A stretch of DNA of 10,997 bases from Chloroflexota bacterium (lineage in GTDB: Bacteria > Chloroflexota > Limnocylindria > Limnocylindrales > CSP1-4), in the NCBI GenBank assembly GCA_016875645.1, contig VGPE01000075.1, forward strand, positions 1-10,997, in the 5' to 3' direction. Below the pieces are notes generated by a model. The model saw only the letters and a list, made by a program, of their open reading frames with translations, ran no database searches and had not been told where the DNA came from. Every line of letters begins with the position of its first letter. Positions within the stretch are counted from its first letter, which is position 1. Shown piece after piece: positions 1-6,762 of this stretch. The position numbers and the translations under genes are program-made.

Positions 1-79
1 GGCCGCTGGCGTCGGCTCGAGGGGACGCCGCGGCTCGATCCGCGCCCTTGCCCGACCGCGAGGCGGGCCGTCGCCGGAG

Positions 80-1489
80 GTGGCGGCGGGCGCCGCGCTG
101 AGCGACGAGAACGCCTGGGAGCTGCGGCTGCGCCGGACCGGGTGGAGCCTCGGGGCGTCCCTGGCGGCGCTCGGACTGCTGACCGCCATCCAGGTCGTGA
201 TCAGCCCCGGCGCGGTCAGCATCATCCTGCTGGGTCTCGTCGGGGTCGTCGCGCTCGCGGTCGTCTTTTATCGCCGGGCCGTCCGCGACATCGAGCTGGG
301 GCGACGCCAGGAGGCGGAGAGCTTCGGGCGGATTCTGCGCGGACTGTCGCGCTCGGTCTCCCCCGACGCCATCGTCGATGCGATCGTGGAGGACCTCGGC
401 GAGGTCGCCGCCGCGGATCACACGGTCGTGGTCCGGCTGCGGCCGGAGGGCCGGGTCCTGGAGGCGACGCTCGTCTCGAGCCGCGCCGGCGTGCCGAGCT
501 CCACGACGCTGCTGCCGGTCTCGGACCTGGACGACCCGGGTGCCGGCGCGTACACGACGTCCTCGGAACGGGTCGCCGTGCCCGTCCACGCGGAGCTGCG
601 CGCGCAGGAGGGGGCAGCCACCCCGGGGGCCATGCCCGCCCGGACCGCCTTCGAGGAGCTTGCCGACGAGTGGCACGCACCGACCCTGTTCCCCGGCCTG
701 CCCACGACCATCCCGGCAGGCGCCGGGACCCGATCGGGGCGACCCTACGCCCCGCCGACCGCGGACGACGAGGCCTCCGCGCGCATCGCTGCCCGGATCG
801 CCGGCCGCGTCGGCACGGTCTACGGCCTTCGGAACACCATCGCGGCTCCGCTCAGGGTCGATGGCGTCGTGGTCGGGGCGATCGTCCTCTCGCGTCGACT
901 CGCCGATGCCTGGAGCCCGGCGTCCATCCGGCTGCTCGGTGACGCGGCTGGCGAAGCGTCCGCCGCGCTTGCCCGCGCGTACTCCCATCGCGCCGCCGAG
1001 GCTCGCGCGTCGACCGACGCACTCACCGGCCTGCCCAACCGGCGCTACTTCGACGAGTTCTGCGGGCTGCTGGCACGGCGGCGTCGTGCCGACGACGCGG
1101 TGGGCGTGCTGATGGTGGACATCGACCATTTCAAGCGCCTCAACGATCGCTTCGGCCACCCGGTGGGCGACGCCGTGCTCAAGGCCGTCGCTGCGGCCAT
1201 CGCGCGGGCCGTCCGCGAGGAGGACGTGCCCGCCCGGTTCGGCGGCGAGGAGTTCGCGGTGCTCCTGCGCAACCCGAGCCCCGCCGTCGCGCTCGACGTG
1301 GGGGAACGCATCCGGGCCGCCGTCGCCGGCCTGGATCTCTCCGCACTCGGTCCCGCCCGCGTCACGGTCTCGGTGGGCGTCGCGATGGCTCGCTCGGCGG
1401 ACCAGCCGATCGCCGACATCGTCGATGCGGCCGATCACGCGCTCTACCGTGCCAAGCGGCTGGGACGAGATCGCGTCGTCGCCGCATGA
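80..1489 (+). CDS. Membrane-anchored GAF-GGDEF diguanylate cyclase
   Basis: Likely makes the second messenger c-di-GMP from two GTP at the inner face of the membrane. Two hydrophobic helices are visible at residues about 22-42 and 46-64. A GAF-like sensory region follows (about 85-300), interrupted by a Pro/Ala-rich stretch (about 140-230). The GGDEF domain occupies about 308-469: DALTGLPNRR (313-322), metal-binding VDIDHFK (D347, D349), and signature GGEEF (388-392), an active form. An RxxD inhibition site (R379, D382) lies exactly five residues before the signature, so product feedback is expected. The GTG at 80 is the first start in the window, but a GGAGG runs straight into it with no spacing. 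The frame is also open to the left edge without another start, so the true 5' end may lie outside. Bases 1-79 otherwise show nothing. The gene leads an apparent operon with polX. The GAF ligand is unknown. Confidence 0.9.
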   Translation: MAAGAALSDENAWELRLRRTGWSLGASLAALGLLTAIQVVISPGAVSIILLGLVGVVALAVVFYRRAVRDIELGRRQEAESFGRILRGLSRSVSPDAIVDAIVEDLGEVAAADHTVVVRLRPEGRVLEATLVSSRAGVPSSTTLLPVSDLDDPGAGAYTTSSERVAVPVHAELRAQEGAATPGAMPARTAFEELADEWHAPTLFPGLPTTIPAGAGTRSGRPYAPPTADDEASARIAARIAGRVGTVYGLRNTIAAPLRVDGVVVGAIVLSRRLADAWSPASIRLLGDAAGEASAALARAYSHRAAEARASTDALTGLPNRRYFDEFCGLLARRRRADDAVGVLMVDIDHFKRLNDRFGHPVGDAVLKAVAAAIARAVREEDVPARFGGEEFAVLLRNPSPAVALDVGERIRAAVAGLDLSALGPARVTVSVGVAMARSADQPIADIVDAADHALYRAKRLGRDRVVAA

Positions 1490-1496
1490 TCGCGGT

Positions 1497-3413
1497 GTGA
1501 CGGACGAACCGACCGCCCAGACCGAACGAGCCGACGGGCCGCTGCGCGACGCCGAGGCCCCATCCGAGTTCGCCGGCGATGAGGACGCGGCCGGCCCCGA
1601 CGAGCCGCTGACCAACGGCCGTCTTGCACGGATCTTTCACGAGATCGGCGACATGCTCGAAGTCAAGGGCGAACTGGTCTTCAAGACGGTCGCCTATCAC
1701 CGTGCCGCCGATGCCATCGGGCGGATGCCGTTCGACGTCGCCACCGCCTACCGGTCGAGCGATCCCCCGAAGATCCCCGGCGTCGGGGCGGCGATCACGG
1801 CCAAGATCGCCGAGCTCGCGACGACCGGCCGAATGGCGTTCCATGAGCGGCTGCGCCAGGAGGTGCCGCCGGCGCTGGTGGAGCTGCTGCAGGTGCCGGG
1901 CGTCGGGCCGCGCACCGTCAGGCTGCTGTACGAGGCACTCGGGATCGAGAACCTCGAAGATCTGCGCCATGCCGCCGAAGCGGGCCATCTGCGCACGGTG
2001 CGCGGCCTCTCCGAGCGGACCGAGGCATCCATCCTCGCGGGCATCGCAGCCATCGAATCGCAGCCGCGACGGCTTCTCCTGGGCGCCGCCGAGGCGATCA
2101 TCGAGAGCGTGATCGAGGAGTTGCGGGCCGCGCCCGGCGTCACGCGGCTCGAGCCCGCCGGCTCGTTCCGCCGCCGACGGGAGACGATCGGCGACCTCGA
2201 TCTCCTGGCCGAGACCGCTGACGCGCCTGCACTCATCGACCGCTTCGCCGACCTCGGGCGCGTGGAGCGCGTGCTCAATCGGGGCGGTCACAAGGCCGCC
2301 GTGACGTTGATGCGCGGGCCGCAGGTGGACCTCATAATCATGCCCCCGGGCCAGGCGGGGACGTACCTCCTTCATTTCACGGGATCCAGGGAGCACAACG
2401 TCCGGCTGCGGGGGATGGCGCGCGACCGCGGCTGGAGCCTGTCCGAGAAGGGCTTCGCGCGGGTCGGGGAGGGGGGAGAGATCCTGACCGGCGCGGCGGC
2501 CGATCTGCACACGTTCGCCACCGAGGCCGAGGCGTACGCGTTCCTCGGGCTGCCATTCATCGAGCCGGAGCTGCGCGAGGACGGGGGCGAGATCGAGGCC
2601 GCGCTGGCGGGGTCGCTGCCGACGCTCGTCCGCCGCGAGGACCTGCGGGGCGACCTGCACACCCACTCGGAGTGGTCCGATGGGGTCGAGCGCATCGAGG
2701 TCATGGCCGAGGCGTGCCGGCGCCGCGGCTACGAGTACCAGGTGCTGACCGACCACACGCTCAGCCTCGCGATCGCGCACGGCCTGCGGCCTGACCAGGT
2801 GGAGGAGCAGCGGGCGATCATCCGGGCGTTGAACGAGCGCTTTGCGCGAGAGGAGGCGGCCGGCACGATGCCCGAAGAGGCATCCCCGAACGGCTTCCGA
2901 CTGCTCCACGGCTGCGAGCTGGAGATCCGCGCCGACGGACGCCTGGACTACCCCGACGAACTGCTCGCCGGCTTTGACATCGTGGTCGCGTCACTGCACG
3001 TCTCGCGCCGCCAACCACGGGCGCAGCTGACCGAACGGGTCCTGGCCGCCATCCATTCGCCGCACGTGGACGTCATCGCACACCCGTCCGGGCGCATGAT
3101 CCAGGCGCGCGACGACCTCGACCTCGACTGGGAGGTCATCTACCGGGAGGCCGCCCGCACCGGCACGGCGCTCGAGATGAACGGCTCTGACCACCGGCTC
3201 GATCTCGCCGACGCACGAGCGCGGCGCGCCGTCGAGCTCGGCTGCCTGCTTGCGCTCGACTCGGACGCACACAATCTGCGCGAGCTCGACAACCTGCGCT
3301 GGTGCGTGGCGCAGGCCCGTCGCGCGTGGGTCGAGGCGCCGAAGGTCGTCAACACGTGGCGGCGGGCCGATCTGCTCGATTGGGCGCGCCGCAAGCCGGA
3401 GCGTGTCGGATGA
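1497..3413 (+). CDS. polX: DNA polymerase X family protein with PHP exonuclease domain
   Basis: Bacterial PolX: gap-filling DNA polymerase joined to a PHP domain with 3'-5' exonuclease and AP-endonuclease activity in characterised homologues, acting in base excision repair. With the GTG at 1497 the protein has 638 residues. It shows an 8-kDa-like/HhH region (about 38-160) with hairpins IPGVG (93-97) and VPGVG (133-137), and a nucleotidyltransferase palm starting at GSF (222-224) with catalytic D233, D235 (GDLD) and D278. TGSREHN (295-301) is typical of the family. The C-terminal PHP domain (about 384-630) keeps its probable metal ligands H388, H390, D395, H420, E474, H501, H529, D590 and H592, so both activities look intact. 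The first roughly 38 residues are an acidic, Pro-rich extension beyond the usual family start. An ATG at 1425 in the same frame would overlap the cyclase by 65 bases, so GTG 1497, seven bases after the cyclase stop, is preferred. No clear Shine-Dalgarno is seen, suggesting translational coupling. Confidence 0.95.
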   Translation: MTDEPTAQTERADGPLRDAEAPSEFAGDEDAAGPDEPLTNGRLARIFHEIGDMLEVKGELVFKTVAYHRAADAIGRMPFDVATAYRSSDPPKIPGVGAAITAKIAELATTGRMAFHERLRQEVPPALVELLQVPGVGPRTVRLLYEALGIENLEDLRHAAEAGHLRTVRGLSERTEASILAGIAAIESQPRRLLLGAAEAIIESVIEELRAAPGVTRLEPAGSFRRRRETIGDLDLLAETADAPALIDRFADLGRVERVLNRGGHKAAVTLMRGPQVDLIIMPPGQAGTYLLHFTGSREHNVRLRGMARDRGWSLSEKGFARVGEGGEILTGAAADLHTFATEAEAYAFLGLPFIEPELREDGGEIEAALAGSLPTLVRREDLRGDLHTHSEWSDGVERIEVMAEACRRRGYEYQVLTDHTLSLAIAHGLRPDQVEEQRAIIRALNERFAREEAAGTMPEEASPNGFRLLHGCELEIRADGRLDYPDELLAGFDIVVASLHVSRRQPRAQLTERVLAAIHSPHVDVIAHPSGRMIQARDDLDLDWEVIYREAARTGTALEMNGSDHRLDLADARARRAVELGCLLALDSDAHNLRELDNLRWCVAQARRAWVEAPKVVNTWRRADLLDWARRKPERVG

Positions 3414-4279
3414 GGGCGCCCGGTGGACGGGGCGGCGACGGGACGTTCGAGCGCCTGCGGGCCGGCGGGAGCGCCCAGCGCGAGCTCCTGCTGACCGCCG
3501 TCGTGCTGCTCGGGCTGGGACGTCTGGTCGATCCATCGGTGGCATGGGTCGTGGCCCTGTTCCTCGCCGGGGTGGTCATCCTCGGAACGCGGGCCGGCTT
3601 CCAGTCCGACGACCCCGAGGCGCGCGCGACCGTGCCGCCCGAGGCAGGCCTGGTGGCGGGCGTTCTCGCGGCAGCGCTGCTGCTGGCCGGCCGCTTCGTC
3701 CCGCTGGACTGGTCGATCGTCCCGGCCCTCGGGGTTGCCGCCGGCCTGCTGCTCTTCGCCGTGCTCGCTGAAGGCCGTGCGATCGCGCATGGCTCCGAGG
3801 CGCCGGCGCGGCTGCCCATTCTCGCTGCGGCCATTGTCACCGCGGGCCTCGGATTCCTGGCTGTCGCCGGTCTCGTGACCGGTGGCCTGGTGATCGAGAG
3901 CCGGGGCGCGGCGGGCGAGCTGACAAGTGGTCCCGGCGGGCTCTCGGAGGCCGGGCTCCTGATCGTCGCCGCTGCCGACGCCCTGATCGCGGGCGCCCTC
4001 GGCTACCGGCTTGCGCGGCTGCTCCCGGCGCCGCCCCGGGCTGCGTTCGCCGGGGCCGTGAGCTCGGCCGCAGTGGTCGCGCTGGCGGTGGGGCTGCTGC
4101 GAGCCGTCGCCATCCCCGTCATGGCGGGACCCGTGGTCCTCACGCTCGTGTTCTACCTCTGGGACGCGGTCCGCTCGTCGAGCGTCGCGCTGCGCCGGGA
4201 CCCGCGCTGGGTGCTGCAGCTCGGCCTCCTGGCCGTCCTGGGCTTCGTGGTGGTGGGCTGGAACCTGGCGCTCCGGTAG
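3410..4279 (+). CDS. Multi-pass membrane protein of unknown function
   Basis: This is not recognised as a known family. The 289-residue product is almost entirely hydrophobic. Apparent transmembrane helices lie near 25-40, 43-60, 79-97, 103-120, 135-162, 180-203, 211-230, 233-252 and 267-285, giving about eight or nine spans with short Arg-bearing loops. The first 22 residues are Gly/Arg-rich and probably cytoplasmic. There is no signal peptide, transporter motif or catalytic motif that I can see. The ATG overlaps the polX stop in an ATGA, the classic arrangement for translational coupling, so it is probably co-expressed with the cyclase and polX. The open frame continues upstream inside polX, but the coupled ATG is the natural start. 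Its last 140 bases overlap the end of a minus-strand small membrane protein gene. Confidence 0.8.
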   Translation: MRAPGGRGGDGTFERLRAGGSAQRELLLTAVVLLGLGRLVDPSVAWVVALFLAGVVILGTRAGFQSDDPEARATVPPEAGLVAGVLAAALLLAGRFVPLDWSIVPALGVAAGLLLFAVLAEGRAIAHGSEAPARLPILAAAIVTAGLGFLAVAGLVTGGLVIESRGAAGELTSGPGGLSEAGLLIVAAADALIAGALGYRLARLLPAPPRAAFAGAVSSAAVVALAVGLLRAVAIPVMAGPVVLTLVFYLWDAVRSSSVALRRDPRWVLQLGLLAVLGFVVVGWNLALR

Positions 4280-4520
4280 CTGCGATGGCAGCGTCGGGCG
4301 TGTCGGCCTCGTCGGGTGGCTTGCGCGTCCGATCGCCGCGGACGGCCCGGTAGATCCAGTCGGCCACGATGAAGACGCCCGTCCAGCCGCCGGTCGTGAC
4401 CATGAAGCCGAACAGGAAGTTGATGTCGAGTTCGCGAGCGGCCTCGCCGTAGACCCCGAGGGCGCGCGCGGCGCCCCAGGCCAATCCGAGGCCGAGGCCC
4501 GCCTTGTAATACCAGCGCAC
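4140..4520 (-). CDS. Small membrane protein, two predicted helices (hypothetical)
   Basis: A probable 126-residue protein of no recognised family. The first 62 residues look like a genuine protein rather than an antisense shadow: one hydrophobic stretch at about 6-26, a short charged loop (EAARELD, 26-32), and a second at about 34-58 containing FLFGFMVTTGGWTGVFIVAD, followed by a basic cytosolic end. The GTG at 4518-4520 is preceded at a five-base gap by TACCCT (plus-strand 4526-4531), a possible -10 element, so the message could be leaderless. From about residue 66 the sequence is low-complexity Pro/Gly/Arg and overlaps the 3' end of the plus-strand membrane protein gene tail-to-tail by 140 bases. 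That tail is antisense to a coding gene, and its reality is doubtful. The frame stays open far upstream of the GTG through antisense sequence, so the start is a judgement. Confidence 0.5.
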   Translation of the reverse strand: MRWYYKAGLGLGLAWGAARALGVYGEAARELDINFLFGFMVTTGGWTGVFIVADWIYRAVRGDRTRKPPDEADTPDAAIAATGAPGSSPPPRSPGRPGGRAAAPSAGPGAARRSTSGPRPRGRTRA

Positions 4521-4578
4521 GCCGCAGGGTACCGTGCCGGCCCACCTGCCCTCACCTCGCCGCGCGGCCAGGGGCCCT

Positions 4579-4607
4579 TTGACAGCGACGCCGGTCGGTG
4601 CTAGAAC
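4579..4607 (+). promoter_or_regulatory. Housekeeping sigma-type promoter for the TPR gene
   Basis: A perfect TTGACA -35 (4579-4584) is followed by a 17-base spacer and TAGAAC as -10 (4602-4607). Transcription would start near 4614, leaving a leader of about 70 bases before the TTG start of the TPR protein gene. This is the clearest promoter in the window. It also lies just upstream of the minus-strand small membrane protein gene, in a divergent intergenic region of about 165 bases. Confidence 0.7.
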
Positions 4608-4672
4608 CCTAAGGCCCCGAATCTTCCCGCGGAGGCTGCCGCACCCGGCGCCGGAGCCGCGACGCCACGCCG

Positions 4673-4678
4673 AAAGGA
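4673..4678 (+). promoter_or_regulatory. Ribosome binding site deciding a TTG start
   Basis: AAAGGA sits seven bases before the TTG at 4686. No ATG or GTG in the same frame has comparable spacing, so this site supports the rare TTG initiation codon for the TPR protein gene. Confidence 0.6.
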
Positions 4679-4685
4679 CCATCCC

Positions 4686-5543
4686 TTGACGTTCCCGGAA
4701 ATCGAATCGAAGGCCTCGAGCGCGGCCAACCAGACGCGCTACAATCGCCAGCTGGCCGAGCAGGCGATCGCGCAGGCCGCCGCGGCCGCCTGGGCCGACG
4801 CCGCCGACGCCAATCGAAAGCTCCTCGCCCTCGGGCCCGACGTCGAGGCGGAGAACCGCCTGGCGAAGGCGCTCTGGGAACTCGGTGAACTCGCCGCCGC
4901 CCGCGAGCACTACCAGGCCGCACTCGCGCTCGACCCGACGAACCGCATCGCCGAGCGCAATATCGACCGCCTCCGCGTCCTGCTCGTCGAGGCCGGCGAG
5001 AGGACCGTGCCGGCCCAGGCCGGGTCCAAGGCGCCCGTGTCGATCTTCGTCGAGGAGACCGGCAAGACCGGCTTCGCCTTCCTGACCGCCCTTGCCGATC
5101 CGCGCAAGCTTGCCCAGGTCAACCCCGGCGACTACGTCGAGCTCACGCCGGAGGGCAACCGGCTCATCGCGCACTCGAACGGCGTGCGAATCGGCGTGGT
5201 GGAGCCCCGCGTCGCGGCGCGGCTGCTCAAGCTCATCGCCGACGGCAACAAGTACGCCGCGGGCGTGACGTCGCTGGGCGACAAGGACGTCCGGATCATC
5301 ATCCGCGAGATCTACCAGGACCCGCGCAACTACGGCAAGGTCTCGTTCCCGACGTCGGCGAAGCTCACCGATCTGCGCCCCTACACCCGCGGGACCCTGA
5401 TCCGCGAGGAGATGGAGCTCGAAGAGGAGCTCGAGGAGGACGAGGAGGACGACACGATCGAGGACCTCGATCGTGTCCTGCCGGCGGAGGTCACCAGCGA
5501 CGAGGCCTTCGAGGAAGAGGCGGACGACCTCGAGGAGGGCTGA
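4686..5543 (+). CDS. TPR protein with acidic C-terminal tail, unknown function
   Basis: A 285-residue cytoplasmic protein in three parts. Residues about 20-105 are Ala-rich helices that read as TPR-like repeats (for example LAKALWELGELAAAREHYQA at 59-78, followed by ALALDP), a protein-binding scaffold. Residues about 117-222 form a separate, mainly beta region (IFVEETGKTGF, GDYVELTPEG, GVRIGVVEPRVAARLL, DVRIIIREIYQDPRN). It loosely recalls small barrel domains such as HIRAN, but I cannot assign it. Residues about 240-285 are strongly acidic (runs of Glu and Asp), a feature of proteins that contact basic partners such as RNA polymerase or ribosomal proteins. It has no signal peptide or membrane segment. 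The TTG start is supported by AAAGGA seven bases upstream and by a near-consensus promoter. It is transcribed alone; a 15-bp repeat array follows its stop. The role is unknown. Confidence 0.85.
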   Translation: MTFPEIESKASSAANQTRYNRQLAEQAIAQAAAAAWADAADANRKLLALGPDVEAENRLAKALWELGELAAAREHYQAALALDPTNRIAERNIDRLRVLLVEAGERTVPAQAGSKAPVSIFVEETGKTGFAFLTALADPRKLAQVNPGDYVELTPEGNRLIAHSNGVRIGVVEPRVAARLLKLIADGNKYAAGVTSLGDKDVRIIIREIYQDPRNYGKVSFPTSAKLTDLRPYTRGTLIREEMELEEELEEDEEDDTIEDLDRVLPAEVTSDEAFEEEADDLEEG

Positions 5544-5552
5544 GCCGCGGCG

Positions 5553-5700
5553 CCCGGGTTCGTGCCCCGGGGGTTCGTGCCCCGGGGGTTCGTGCCCCGG
5601 GGGTTCGTGCCCCGGGGGTTCGTGCCCCGGGGGTTCGTGCCCCGGGGGTTCGTGCCCCGGGGGTTCGTGCCCCGGGGGTTCGTGCCCCGGGGGGTTCGTG
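5553..5700 (+). repeat. 15-bp tandem repeat array (minisatellite)
   Basis: The unit CCCCGGGGGTTCGTG is repeated without error eight times (5565-5684). A ninth copy with one additional G (5685-5700) ends the array, and a shortened 12-base copy (5553-5564) precedes it. Every unit contains the self-complementary octamer CCCCGGGG, so a single strand of the array can fold in many registers. The array begins nine bases after the TPR gene stop codon. No frame contains a stop inside the perfect units, so long open frames cross it on both strands (for example HEPPG or PRGFV pentapeptides), but none has convincing coding context. Confidence 0.95.
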
Positions 5701-5874
5701 CCCATCCGATTCACGCTCAAGGCGTTCCGCGGGGCGTTTCGCTGGCCAGATCGCCGCGATGACCGCTGTGTACCGCGTCGGATCACGCCCACACCGCTGA
5801 AGCACGGCCTACGGGCCACCGCGGGCCGCCGAGTGGTTCGCGATGCCCCCGATCAAGCGCTCACAGCGTGAATG
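5701..5874. other. Intergenic sequence between the repeat array and the HTH gene
   Basis: Together with the array this makes a gap of about 330 bases without a credible gene, between two converging genes (the TPR gene from the left, the HTH gene from the right). Apart from the repeats I see only a weak inverted repeat, CGGCC (5805-5809) with GGCCG (5824-5828), and no T-run. There is no tRNA-like fold, and no strong terminator or promoter is visible. Confidence 0.5.
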
Positions 5875-6639
5875 TCACGATGATCGGCGCCGCCACTCGA
5901 ACAGCCGGGTGGCCCCCAGGTCAGACCAGACCAGTCCTGGCTTCTCCGGCGGCGTCACTCCGGCGGTGAGGGCCCGCGTCCAATCGCGCGACGAGCCGGG
6001 AAACGCGGTCTCGAAGACGTTGGGATAGCGCGCGACCAGCGCCCGGTTCGCCGCGGTCGCGCGGACGACCCAGCAGACCCGGATGGCCGCTGGCTCGTGC
6101 CACGCGACCTCAAGCCCGCGGAGTTCGTCCGCCTTGCGATTCGTGGCGCGCCTGGCCGCCCCGACATCGTCGAGACGGTTCCAGATCTCGATCAGGATCA
6201 GGATTCGACGGCGTTCATCGCGCAGCACGCAGTCGATCGAGCCGAGTGACGGCGTCGCCAGCTCAAACGCGCGCGCCACGGTGTGCCCCCGTGCCAAGCG
6301 AAGGACCAGCTCCTGGATCGCAAGGTGACCCGCGTCACGTGTGGCCGCGGACGTCTCGCGCGAGAACCCGACGGCGACCGGCCGACCGATGACAAGCCCG
6401 AGGGCCACCCACACGCCGAGCGGCACGCCCCGGCCACCGCCCCGCTCGATCTCGCCCAGCCACGACTGACGAATTCCGGCGCGTGCGGCCAACTGCGCCT
6501 GGGTCATTCCGAGACGGTGTCGGGCGGCGCGGATCTCCCGGCCGAGATGGGAGGCCAGTGCCTGCGCCTCGCGGTCGCCGGCCACCTCGAGGCGGGCTCG
6601 GCGTTGCGGGGCGGAGCGGAGAGTCGTTGGCGAAATCAC
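5875..6639 (-). CDS. XRE-family HTH protein with C-terminal possible nuclease-like domain
   Basis: A 254-residue protein. Residues about 32-88 form a Cro/C1-type helix-turn-helix (LGREIRAARHRLGMTQAQLA, then AGIRQSWLGEIERG), so it binds DNA. The C-terminal half is a separate alpha/beta domain: SIDCVLRDERRRILILIEIW (134-153), then NRLDD and RKADELR, a CWVVRAT strand (189-195) and a conserved-looking Trp/Phe-rich end. The spacing D136 ... E151-x-W153 resembles the D-(x)n-E-x-K core of PD-(D/E)XK nucleases with Trp in place of Lys. If so it is a divergent or inactive nuclease-like fold; this is inference. The GTG start at 6637-6639 lacks a good Shine-Dalgarno. A GTG at residue 19 would also keep the whole HTH. 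It is divergent from the large methylase-like gene and may regulate it from the shared region of about 350 bases. Confidence 0.85.
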   Translation of the reverse strand: MISPTTLRSAPQRRARLEVAGDREAQALASHLGREIRAARHRLGMTQAQLAARAGIRQSWLGEIERGGGRGVPLGVWVALGLVIGRPVAVGFSRETSAATRDAGHLAIQELVLRLARGHTVARAFELATPSLGSIDCVLRDERRRILILIEIWNRLDDVGAARRATNRKADELRGLEVAWHEPAAIRVCWVVRATAANRALVARYPNVFETAFPGSSRDWTRALTAGVTPPEKPGLVWSDLGATRLFEWRRRSS

Positions 6640-6700
6640 GCCTGCAGCGTTTCACATGGCCCTTCACTGCCGCTTACGAGCGGCTGCACCGGCCTTGGGC

Positions 6701-6730
6701 GGCTGATCCACGCCTTGGGCGTGATCAGCC
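6701..6730. repeat. Strong imperfect inverted repeat (hairpin)
   Basis: GGCTGATCCACGCC (6701-6714) pairs with GGCGTGATCAGCC (6718-6730), giving thirteen base pairs with one bulged C (6709) and a TTG loop. There is no T-run on either strand, so it is not a standard intrinsic terminator. Its symmetry and its place 62 bases upstream of the HTH gene start suit an operator for a dimeric HTH regulator or a structured leader. Half of it overlaps the direct repeat GCCTTGGGCG at a 20-base period. Confidence 0.7.
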
Positions 6731-6762
6731 CGCACTCGAGGGTTTGCGCCGGAGCCTGGCGC

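Noticed and set aside
1362..2909. Long antisense open frame of about 515 codons opposite polX
   Set aside because: It lies wholly opposite the clearly coding cyclase end and polX, has Arg/Pro/Gly shadow composition and no recognisable domain; long antisense frames are expected at this GC content.
5553..5700. CRISPR array or tRNA T-arm copies (GGTTCG in each unit)
   Set aside because: Units are directly abutting with no spacers, which excludes CRISPR, and no cloverleaf or acceptor stem surrounds the GTTCG.
4521..5819. Upstream part of a long minus-strand frame crossing the TPR gene and the 15-bp array
   Set aside because: It is the mirror of the TPR gene and of the repeats (HEPPG pentapeptides). 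Only the last part, from the GTG at 4520, resembles a protein.
5473..5871. Plus-strand frames through the 15-bp array encoding CPGGS or PRGFV repeats
   Set aside because: They arise only because the 15-base unit has no stops; the longest starts inside the TPR gene and has no start signal or non-repeat domain.
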